Positions 9,661-18,583 of a stretch of DNA of 64,000 bases are shown here, piece by piece. The stretch lies in the NCBI GenBank assembly GCA_012932295.1, contig JAAONU010000016.1:39835241-39899240 (forward strand), given 5' to 3'. The notes beneath the pieces were generated by a model. It searched no databases. It was not told the origin of the DNA and saw nothing but the letters and a program-made list of their open reading frames with translations. How positions within the stretch are numbered: position 1 is the first letter of the stretch; each line of letters begins with the position of its first letter. Made by a program: the position numbers and the translations under genes. The DNA comes from Cyclina sinensis. Its lineage: Eukaryota > Mollusca > Bivalvia > Venerida > Veneridae.

Positions 9661-10770
9661 AAGTTTAGTGTACAATGTTGTAAATTCTAAATTTTTCTTC
9701 TCTGACCACTGATTCAAACTCGCATGTGAAGTTTCAAAACAGGAATCTGCATCGTTTAGGCTACACAGGAAAGAATTTAACCCAAATTTTATTTGTAAAT
9801 ATTTCATAACTCTGACATTACTGTTGACACAGTTATGTCACTTGTCATAGGTATGCATCTTTTTGCGGCAAGTGTGATGTTAGCCTATCATCTGGTCCTC
9901 TCTCCACCCCGCCACCCGCCCCATCCCTCCAACCGTTCCAAAGCGGTAGCCTCACATTTTTCGTTGTTTGTGGGTTATTTTTATAATTGCTCAATAAAAG
10001 ATTTCATGATATTTTCCTCTCAACTTTTGACTTTGTGGGGAGGCTATATTTTTCTCACTGTGGTTTTTCCTGTTCAACTTTAATAACATTTCTATTTACT
10101 ATAACCGTATGCTATCGAATGATTTATTGAGTATTTCTCACTATATGAAAGACAGTGTGGTGTGCTACTAATATAGCGTTCTTTGAAACATTTTTACAGA
10201 AAAATAAAGACCACTGAAAATAATACATGCTTCATGTACACCCACTATTATTGTTGTTACAATTTTTTTTTGTATGATGGGAAAATGTAAATTCTGGAAC
10301 TGCGACAATTCACCACTTCATATTAGGATTTGTTATTTTTCATTTCGATTTTTTGCATTTGCAATATTTCTCAACATGCAAAGACTTCTTGCAGAAAACA
10401 TGTACACAAAGGCTTTAACAACTATCTACAGAGAAGTCGTGTACCAAACAAAAGTGATTTATTTCTTTGCATCATCAACACTGTAAATATCTTATTTATT
10501 GATAAAATATAGAAAAGTGTGTTAATATTCTATTCTGAACACCTATAGAATTGGGAGACATTTTGCTTGCAATGAACAGAAGTTTGGTTATATTTACATT
10601 CCGAATGCTATGCCATAAAATGTTGTATATTACAACCGTTTTTGCAGCTTTTGTAACATACCATGAAACATTGTGAGAGTAGTATTTTGCAATAATTTCT
10701 CTTTAAATGCATTGTTGAAAATAGTTACATTGTATCACAGTGATGTGTGTGTGTGTCAATAAACAGGACC

Positions 10771-10795
10771 TTTTTTTTTTTGGGGGGGGGGGGGG
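10771..10795 (+). repeat. T11-G14 homopolymer pair
   Basis: Eleven T then fourteen G, bounded by AGGACC on the left and, overlapping the last G bases, GGTCCTT on the right. The flanks are inverted copies of each other. Confidence 0.88.
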
Positions 10796-11005
10796 TCCTT
10801 GATTTCTTGTGTATATTATAAAACATGGTGTTACTTTTGGCGTTTCTGTTGCTGTACAATTAATCCTAAAACACGCCTTTGTAAAGTTGTAGTAAAATTG
10901 GGATATGACAAATAATTATTTTAATCTGCACCGGAACACTTCACAAAGTGCACATACCAAGTGAATTACATACCATTGCCGTTGCACCAATACTGGTACA
11001 GTACT

Positions 11006-11030
11006 GTGCGTGTGGACTGTCCGTACCGCA
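11006..11030 (+). repeat. palindrome-cored element motif, copy 4
   Basis: Same motif as at 3816, here continuing into GCAGACGAA. This matches the transposase 3' end (copy 5) further than the other copies do. Confidence 0.7.
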
Positions 11031-11225
11031 GACGAACCCAGTCTTTGTGTGCATTCCAAAAATAATTGAAAAACTTCTTTCTCTGTCACCGCCAGAGTGT
11101 ATTTAATAATATGTGTATTTAATAAAATAAGGAGACAATTCTGGATAACGGATACTTTTAAGAATATGCAGCGGAGGACATGTGGCATATTGAAGAAGGA
11201 TGGATGTAGGTAAGTTTATTTTTTT

Positions 11226-11625
11226 ATTCCCCGACAGGAGGCATATAATTTTTTAACTGTCCGTCCGTCATTCCGTCCGTCCTCCCGTCTGTCCGTCCGA
11301 AAATTTTAACATGGGCGATAACTTTCTTATATGTAAGTGGATTTAATTCATACTTGGATACAACACCCCTTTGGACAAGACCTTTTCGCTGACCTATATT
11401 TGTTTGACCTTGACCTCCTAAATGACCTTCACCTTGCAGATCTAATTCTCCAAGAATTTTATCATTGCCCGTAACTTCCTTATTAGGAAGTGGATTTACT
11501 TGATATTTGTACACAACACCTTTTTGGATAACACCTTCCCAGTGACCTATATTTATTTCACCTTCACCCCTGAATGACTGAATCTGACCTCAAAGGTCAA
11601 AGCTCCACTTTCGGGGGCATTGTTA
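11226..11625. mobile_element. short interspersed element with CCGTCCGTC head
   Basis: Begins CCCCGACAGGAGGCATATA and ends CTTTCGGGGGCATTGTTA, so its ends are partly inverted. It has a run of CCGTCCGTC near the start and two diverged internal units (GTGGATTTAATTCATACTTG / GTGGATTTACTTGATATTTG). No gene. Confidence 0.5.
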
Positions 11626-12272
11626 TCTTACAGTGAGAGTTGTTGTCACACAAACTATTCACGTTTTGAAGTGACATATATGCATCTTTCACTAGCCTAC
11701 GTCTGTGATTACTTCTGGCGCCATGTCAATGCACCATAATTACAGTAAGAGGTCAGTGGTTCGAATCCCATGTAACTGCTTTGTGAGCGATAGTTCAGAG
11801 ACTACTTATGCTAGTGGTCTGTGTGACATTAAGGAATATAACATGGATATAATGTATTCACATGTGTTTAACACCAGCAAGAGATTGATGGTACTATAAT
11901 GAACAAACACTTTCTTTTTTTCACATCTGTATTTTATTTATTTATATATATATATGATACAATACTTAGGGGTATTACGTTCCATGTTAACAACATTTTT
12001 TACTACAAAAACAATATCCTGTTAATCCTTCTGTAAGAGACCACTTGCTTTGTCAATAAAAGTATATGCAATACAAATTCAACATTATGTTTGGCAAGTC
12101 TGCAAACAAGAGACTTCACTAGTGCTGAGCTTACCTCAATTAGTGTTTGCGGTTTCAGTTCATTACCTGTGTTATACAGATGAACCGTTTAAATAAAAAA
12201 TGAGGAACGATTTCATTTTTTTCCTAAAGCATTATACGACAGTGCTTAATGGATGACATTCTGTTCTTGACG

Positions 12273-13703
12273 TTAGTTATAACAGAAATAATCTGCGGTA
12301 CGGGCAGTCCACACGCGCATGAAATATTCTATCACATCACTGTTGATTCTAGCAGGAACAACTGAGGTTCGGTCGTATTTGATTGTATTTTTGCATAAAT
12401 TCGTAAAACCTATTACGCATGAACTAATATCTTCGCGCGTTTGATGTGAAAGCAGTTGTTTTTCTTTCGTTGCAGATGTTTCATTATTTTGGTCATACAC
12501 ATGATTTTCCCAGCTTTGGAACCATTGGAGTGCATCTTGGAGTTTCTGAAGGCGAATGTCCTCAGTCTCAGCGATTGGACGATGGTCACGAAACACTGCA
12601 ACCATTTTGCTAGTTGCCTTAAGTAAATTAATGGCATCTTCCAAGTCTTCACCAGCGCTACCAAGCGACTTCTGAAAGCAAAGCATTAGGTTCAGCATTT
12701 CATTGTCAAGGACATCTTCCGCTAATTTATTTCTCATTTTGGATTCCTGGTTTAAATACAGATGATCATTTGTTAACTTACGGTGAATTGGAAAACTGTT
12801 TGTATCTCTGTCCCATTTGAAAGCATTTATCCATTGATCCCAAAGAATGGACTTGTGAAACTGCAATTTTCGGACATAGTTACTACCTTCGCCACTTTTT
12901 AAAATGTTATTTCTTATGCGTTTAATAACATGAGAGTAGTCCATTATGAAAATTATAGGTGGATGACTGGGAAACCATATATTAGCAGTTGCAAAGTTCT
13001 CAGCTGCGGCAGTTGAATCTTTAAAAAACATTTTCAAGAAATCGCGATTGGTTTGGGCACCATCCATGGTAACAAAACTGACTTTAAAACCATACATGTT
13101 TAGATGTTGAACTGCACGCCAAAACAATATATGAAGATTACCAGGTTTTGTTTGAGTTACCGGAAAGCAGGCAAATGGAAATCTGAAACCGTTTAAACCC
13201 ATATATACAAATTGTAAAACATGTGTAGCTAATTTTCTTTCAATACTTCCAGAGCAAAGTCGTTGAAAATAGTCTGACTCTTCACCCATTTCAACAAAAC
13301 CAACTAGCTTCACTTTTCCCTTGGAATTCACCATGCAAAGATCTTCTTGGATACTCATCTCATCGATAGCTATACCGCCATTCATACCATTATCATCAGA
13401 CCTGTACTTTTTTGAGGCCTCATACATCCATTTTAAAACACCCTTGTTGAAACCTGCTTTTTGGTCAACTGAATTTTTGTAAATTCGTAGCGTTTCTTTT
13501 GAAGGCAAAATTAAAACCTTACTTTCTTGCAGAATTTCATATTTTTTTCGACTTCGACACCAAAGTGACAAACACAATCGAATGGTATTTTTATCCCATC
13601 GCCGTGAGTAAGGATTTTTCTCTAAGTTACGTTTTTGCTCAAGTAGCATATGTATCATTTGCGGTGGTGCTTCCGGCAACACATTTTCTAATATATATTT
13701 CAT
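12273..13703 (-). CDS. P-superfamily transposase, catalytic and C-terminal part
   Basis: 476 residues from ATG 13703. The region LPEAPPQMIHMLLEQKRNLE then RRWDKNTIRLCLSLW (about 9-48) is the usual entry to P-type (THAP9-like) transposases. RNase H-like acidic residues are in IAIDEMS (D114) and VTMDGAQTNR (D214). FIMDYSHVIKRIRNN (about 252-266) marks the insertion domain that binds GTP in the Drosophila enzyme. FRFPFACFPV and an arginine/leucine-rich QKLQDAL segment follow in family order. The C-terminus is short: it ends soon after INSDVIEYFMRVW, where relatives usually continue. The codons for the last residues overlap copy 5 of the element motif. The frame continues upstream of ATG 13703 to about 13836, where it meets the N-terminal half in another frame. 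Confidence 0.85.
   Translation of the reverse strand: MKYILENVLPEAPPQMIHMLLEQKRNLEKNPYSRRWDKNTIRLCLSLWCRSRKKYEILQESKVLILPSKETLRIYKNSVDQKAGFNKGVLKWMYEASKKYRSDDNGMNGGIAIDEMSIQEDLCMVNSKGKVKLVGFVEMGEESDYFQRLCSGSIERKLATHVLQFVYMGLNGFRFPFACFPVTQTKPGNLHILFWRAVQHLNMYGFKVSFVTMDGAQTNRDFLKMFFKDSTAAAENFATANIWFPSHPPIIFIMDYSHVIKRIRNNILKSGEGSNYVRKLQFHKSILWDQWINAFKWDRDTNSFPIHRKLTNDHLYLNQESKMRNKLAEDVLDNEMLNLMLCFQKSLGSAGEDLEDAINLLKATSKMVAVFRDHRPIAETEDIRLQKLQDALQWFQSWENHVYDQNNETSATKEKQLLSHQTREDISSCVIGFTNLCKNTIKYDRTSVVPARINSDVIEYFMRVWTARTADYFCYN
12294..12318 (-). repeat. palindrome-cored element motif, copy 5 (in the transposase 3' end)
   Basis: Minus-strand GTGTGGACTGCCCGTACC, differing from the other copies at a few bases. 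It encodes the residues VWTARTA just before the transposase stop. The four other copies are on the plus strand. Confidence 0.7.
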
Positions 13704-13815
13704 ATCTGTGTTGTTATTTTTTTGAAGAATAACAGAATTTGAATTTTCCCTGTTACTGGTTTTATTTTTAGGTAATGTACTGATAGAAGATGATAACTGA
13801 ATGTTTGGAGGCCTA

Positions 13816-14587
13816 TCACTTTCTGATGTGTTTTATTTTGGGAGGAGTTTTAACTACATCAGTGTGAAATATGTTGCCTTCTTCCTTTATTTGTGTACTG
13901 CAGTTTGAAGTAGATGTACTTATACGTTTAAATCTATTACAATTTTTACAGGTGACACCAATTGACAGAAATGGTATTGCTCTTTTACATGACTTACTAC
14001 GGTAAATCTTTGTATTGCTTGAATTTAAATACTCAATTACATGGTTATTTAATTTGATGTCATCTGTATTTTGTTTTTCTTTATCGTTACATAGACGGAC
14101 TTTATACGCAATGCCGCAGACGTCTGCAACACACTGTCTGTCAGGTTTAAATGTATTGTCGATCCTGCATTCATTAAGATCAACTTTTTGTTCTGAAATA
14201 TACATTTCCCATGTGTTATTGTTTTTGAAAACTACTTTTTTAATAATTTTGTTTCCATTAACAGCAGTATTGCATATCATAGACACATGAATTTCATCAT
14301 TACTTTCATATGATACAAAAAATGGGGACGGTATACATTGTTTTATGTCATAAAAATTACCAGCAATCACATTATTAACAGTTTTCTCAGAGAGCCCAGA
14401 GTAAAAGAGTTCTTCTTTTGAAGTGGTACAATTAAAGCGCTTTGTTACACGAACCTCACTGAACAAGCTGGCAATGTATTTCCCAAGAACAGAACTTTTC
14501 AAGGTGCCACCGTCTTTCATGAATTTCTGCACAACACATGCAGAGGGAATTTCACTTTCATCTGAGTACTGATATCTCTCCTGCAAC
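13816..14587 (-). CDS. P-superfamily transposase, N-terminal exon (frameshifted from the core)
   Basis: 256 codons from an intron acceptor (TTTTTTGCAG at 14588-14597) to a TGA at 13816. It contains a CKNCNRFKR zinc-knuckle-like motif near its end, matching the cysteine/basic patch that precedes the LPEAPP region in relatives. The next frame picks up at about 13836 around CCCAAAATAAAAC, so one extra base (or a +1 shift) separates the two halves. Upstream, a small exon 14870-14842 (ATGTGGCAGCCGCAG... then donor GTAAGA) joins in frame through the 254-base intron and gives an N-terminus MWQPQYCVSWLQERYQ. No clear THAP zinc finger is visible. Together with the core this would be one protein of about 780 residues. 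Confidence 0.68.
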
Positions 14588-14882
14588 CTGCAAAAAATAG
14601 ATTTTCTTCAATAATATTAATAAAGTTTTCCAAAAATTTCAATATTAAAGAAGTTTGATGTTTATATTTACTAAAATTTATCAATCACGTTCTACCGCAC
14701 CATGAATTCAATAAACTGCTATATGAATTTCATGCACTCTCACCCGACACACGTGGGCATAGACACAGCAGTAGTGTTTTCAATTCTTCACCAATATGAC
14801 AGGGAATACTGCAGAAAAAACAGAAAATACATAATTCTTACCAAGACACACAATACTGCGGCTGCCACATTTTAAGTTATCT

Positions 14883-15155
14883 TCAATCTTTCATCAAATC
14901 TGTCAACGGAAAATTCAAAATTCGCGATTTATGTGACAAACGGTTGTACGTATTGATAGTAATTCGTGGTACCCGACACCGCTGTAACGCAAACACACCG
15001 CAAAGCGAACACAGATCCATTCGAATGCAGCTGCCCCCGTCAAGCAGACAATGTGCAGAAGAAATTTTAAATGATTTCTGGTATATTTTTGGCATATCTA
15101 TATGGCTATAGGTCGGGTTCAATAGATAACCTGTTCCTCTATCGCACAAAGCCAC
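14883..15155 (-). other. open frame inside the right TIR, possible alternative 5' exon
   Basis: A frame of 90 codons starting without ATG and containing ATGs at about 15095 and 15023. From the latter it reads MDLCSLCGVFALQRCR and stops at 14883. One base shift later, sequence encoding LKCGSRSIVCL runs up to the strong donor GTAAGA at 14841. The two Cys-x2-Cys-type pairs suggest a zinc-binding N-terminal domain of the transposase, but the frame break makes this uncertain. The equivalent ATG in the left TIR is at 468. Confidence 0.35.
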
Positions 15156-15312
15156 TAGTTGCTAGGGAAATGTACGGTTTTTGTTTCCATCGAGGGAAAT
15201 ATTTTTTTGTTTACATTTTGACATTGTTATCTTGTATATAATATGGTATTGTAGGTGCATTGGGCAAAAGTCAGTAGGCTAATTTAAATAACCTCTAATC
15301 AAGCATCTGTGT
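14960..15312 (-). repeat. right terminal inverted repeat of the 15-kb element
   Basis: Reverse complement blocks match the left TIR (see 191-530). The extreme end reads ACACAGATGCTTG on the minus strand against ACAGATGCTTG at the left, so the tips differ by two bases. The inner limit is approximate. Confidence 0.85.
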
Positions 15313-15320
15313 CAATGAGC
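15313..15320 (+). repeat. target-site duplication, right copy (CAATGAGC)
   Basis: Direct copy of 183-190, immediately outside the right TIR. Confidence 0.75.
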
Positions 15321-18270
15321 AGATAGAGAAAAACAGCTTGATCATCACATCTGTTGTAGTAAATAGGAATGTCCATATGATAACGGAGATGATAAGAAGT
15401 AACTTGCGAGTACAATTACCACGAAAACAAAACATATACCCGTTATCTCTGTGTTTTTAACAATTTCTTTTTCTTATCTTTTTGTTAATACAAAATGGCT
15501 GCTAATTTATGTTAATGTACTAACTAAAAACTGTCCGCTAAGTTACTATCCGGACAGCGGGCTAACGCCCGTCTGCTATTGCAATACCGGATTGTAGGCT
15601 AACACCACTATATTTCTTGATTACAATAATATGTCGCATCCATAAATGTATTTATTTAAAATAAATGATAATATATGTAATCAATTTAAGTGCTGCTGAA
15701 TTCAATAAAAACGTCAATGGCAACCAATAACAAATCTTTTTATTTATGATAACAAAGCATAACTCAAAATAATATATTAATTTATTAATTAAATGAATAA
15801 AACTTCATTCAATATAAATGAATCACATCAAAACATTTATTGCACTAACATATGCATATAGACATTATATGACAAAATTTGACACGGAATAAATAGAGAA
15901 GATACATATCAATTCATGATCAGTCAAGTTGCGCCATGGCTAATAATCTAGACATTGAGGTAAAAAAAGAAAACATGGAGATCTAAGACATGTGTGACTT
16001 AAGTATCTCTGTCTAAGAACAAATCTTATGCTCAAGCCAAGGTTCGAACCCGGAAACGAAACGTCATTGAACGCTTCAACCGCGCAGCTCACAAGGCCCA
16101 CATAATGATTTGTGAAGCCTTAAACTTCATTTCCAAGTTTCTAAGATTTCTGCAGTTTACGTTCAGTTATACAAATCACACAAACTATACTAGTAAATAT
16201 GAACAAGATGTATAGCTTACATCCTGATAGCGCGTCTAATCTGAAAATCTAAGAACATGTGGCTGAAATAGGTAAAATCATCTGAAATACATACTCCAAA
16301 TAAAATTAAGTATTCGAAGAAACTGACAATGAAATTCGAATACAGATGAACATCGGCCCGATGTCAAACATTCGAATGTCCGGCATCCAAATGTATTTCG
16401 GGCATTTGCTTGTTTGAAAAAAAACCAGTAACATTTTGAAACTTTTGATAAAAAAAAAAAATAAGAAAGTGTTGAAGAAGTAAGAAAGGCTTATTGTTGC
16501 TTTAACTGTTATCTCCACACCTGTGGCCAGTAAACCGTAAGCATTTGTCGTCCAGTTTTAGCAAATATCACCTAAAATTAGTTAAACTAGAAGACACTGG
16601 TATGTCCATGTCAAAGAGAGTGTCGTAAATACATCGAAGATGTTATCAAGAAGGCACAACGTACAGATTGTGAAGGCGTGGACTTGTCACATACATAATA
16701 TTTCACACATATAGAATATTTATATAACAGTAGAATTGTTTGTGCATATCTATATAGACTATCTGTGAGTGCAAGTCCTACTTATGCCGTCTCGTTCATA
16801 AGTAGTTTGCTTAACCAACGCGGTAACCACTGAGCCAAAGAATCAATCCCCTGACGCGTTTTTCAGAGGTTGTATTTATACAAACACAGGTTTCTCTTAA
16901 ATTGTAATAACTTGTCCACAACGTTTGCTAAAATTTTGACAATATCAAATATAAGAGTTATTTGAACGTTCGAGTGTAAGAACATCCGAACATGTGAATG
17001 CTAAAATTCACGAATTTTGCCATCCGAAATTATTTAATTTTCTAATTAGTAACTTCGCAAATCCTTTAACGAAAAGTATTCCGGAGGATATGGTCTACGT
17101 ACTAAGCAGTACTTCCGAAATTTGTCTAATTTCCTCACGAGTTTTGAATCAGAGAGTCTGTGATTTCTTTATTGTATTTCTTCACCTGACTTGCATTTTC
17201 TTCATTAAATTTCCTCCTTCAGATCAACTTAAGCAAACATTGTGTTAAGAAATCCCTGTATTTCAAAGATATTTCTGTATCAAAAAGTGTTGAACTGTAA
17301 TTTTTCTTCCCTATGTCCGTATCAAATCCAGAACGTTACGTACGGAAAAGATGACTACTTCTGACAATATGTAGGAATGAAAACAGTCAATAATGCTCAA
17401 AAAAGAGACGTGAAAAAAATTCACTGAATTTTAATGTATAAGTAAATTTTTAGTTATACGATGTATAACCAAACACGTATGAAATGATTTATGTAAATGA
17501 TTCTGTCCTTAATAACAACTGCGCATGAAAAGATGATCGAGTCAGAAAATTGTTCTCGTTTTACTTTCATGCAAACCATAGCGTTTCACATATATATGTT
17601 TATTACCCTTCCAGATTTTTTTCTCTTTTTTGATTGGCTATTGATCCGTCGAAAGAAATTGATATTACCGAGCCAGACAGGTAATATACACATTAAATTT
17701 CCCCTTTGGGTACCCCATGATGTAAACAACATGCGTTGTAACGATGCGCGTACGGTTCGATGTTGTAAAGTGTAAATTCCGATATACAAGCACTTTTTTT
17801 ATTGTCAAATAGAATATATTTACCAGAATAGAGTAATGATAAATATTCTAATCAGTATTTGAAACAAATATGACCTCGCCAAACCTTGATATTAATCACA
17901 AAAAGTGTCTTCAACAGACTACTCCTTTTCTCTTGTTTACATTCGTTAGGTACGAAAGCAAATATTTTTTGTAGATCTACAGACAAACTATTGAAATAAA
18001 ATTTATAAAAAGTTTAAGAAAATAATCTGTACTGAATGCGCGGAAATATTAACCCAAATTTATGGCTTTCATTAAAGATATATATTTAATATTCAAACAA
18101 ACAGATCACTTCTTGGAAAATACCGCTTTTCGCCAGCACAAATTATGTTGTGACGTCATTTTGCCGTGAAAGGGTACCCTAAAGGGAATGTTATTTCGAC
18201 GTTTTATTTGAAACAGCAATGATTTATTTTAAAATCGTTTTACTCGGCAGGGGAAGGGTAATAAAATTAT
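15321..18270. other. gene-free flank between the 15-kb element and the NXPE gene
   Basis: No convincing coding region. tRNA-like fragments are visible on the minus strand: a B box GGGTTCGAACC near 16030-16042 and an A-box-like TGGCTCAGTGGTTACCGCG near 16816-16834. An inverted pair TTCCCCTTTGGGTACCCC (17698) / AGGGTACCCTAAAGGGAA (18170) about 0.45 kb apart may be the arms of an old MITE. Confidence 0.5.
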
Positions 18271-18402
18271 TATTTGGGTTTATGAGTGATATATGTGGAT
18301 ATATTACCTGCCAAGATAAAATATCACCCTCGCCTAACGGCTCGGGTGATATAAAATCTTGGCAGGTAATATATCCACATATATCACTCAAAAACCCAAA
18401 TA
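18271..18402. repeat. 59-bp hairpin (inverted repeat)
   Basis: Arms 18271-18329 and 18344-18402 are reverse complements with about one mismatch, separated by 14 bases. The arms contain ATTACCTGCCAAG / CTTGGCAGGTAAT. Probably a MITE or a foldback remnant. Confidence 0.85.
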
Positions 18403-18410
18403 ACATAATA

Positions 18411-18500
18411 TTTTTCAACGACATGGCGCATGTATGTATATTTTTCAACGACATGGCGCATGTATGTATACTTTTCAACGACATGGCGCTTGTATGTATA
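18411..18500 (+). repeat. three 30-bp tandem repeats
   Basis: Units TTTTCAACGACATGGCGCAT plus TGTATGTATA repeat three times with one or two changes, directly after the hairpin. Confidence 0.9.
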
Positions 18501-18583
18501 TTTTTAACATGTAATTAAGATCTTTCATGTATGTCTAAATCTTCTAAACCGGCAAAAGTAAAATACACCTGACACGATATGTA

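Larger units (their letters stand above)
8668..12272. other. gene-free centre-right part of the 15-kb element
   Basis: No convincing coding region. It contains a B-box-like GGGTTCAAATCCC near 8770, T/G homopolymer pairs at 9629-9660 and 10771-10795, the palindrome-cored motif at 11006, an interspersed element at 11226-11625, and a second B-box-like GGTTCGAATCCC near 11758. Confidence 0.6.
191..15312. mobile_element. 15.1-kb P-superfamily-like DNA transposon with PIF1-like helicase, PHD and SGNH genes
   Basis: The element is bounded by long inverted repeats and flanked by an 8-bp direct repeat. A helicase and a PHD-finger gene read inward from the left TIR, and a P-type transposase reads inward from the right TIR. 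An SGNH-like gene lies between. P-superfamily elements are known to make 8-bp duplications, which agrees with the transposase type. Most animal P elements are only a few kb, so this one is unusually long. About half of the length is noncoding modules and nested insertions (4468-5820, 6482-7730, 11226-11625). Each main gene carries a small frame lesion, so this copy is probably inactive unless the lesions are assembly errors. I infer that all the genes belong to the element because they lie between matched termini. Confidence 0.82.

Noticed and set aside
191..15312. Helitron interpretation because of the PIF1-like helicase
   Set aside because: There are no Rep/HUH motifs and no CTRR 3' hairpin. 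The element instead has TIRs, a target duplication and a P-type transposase.
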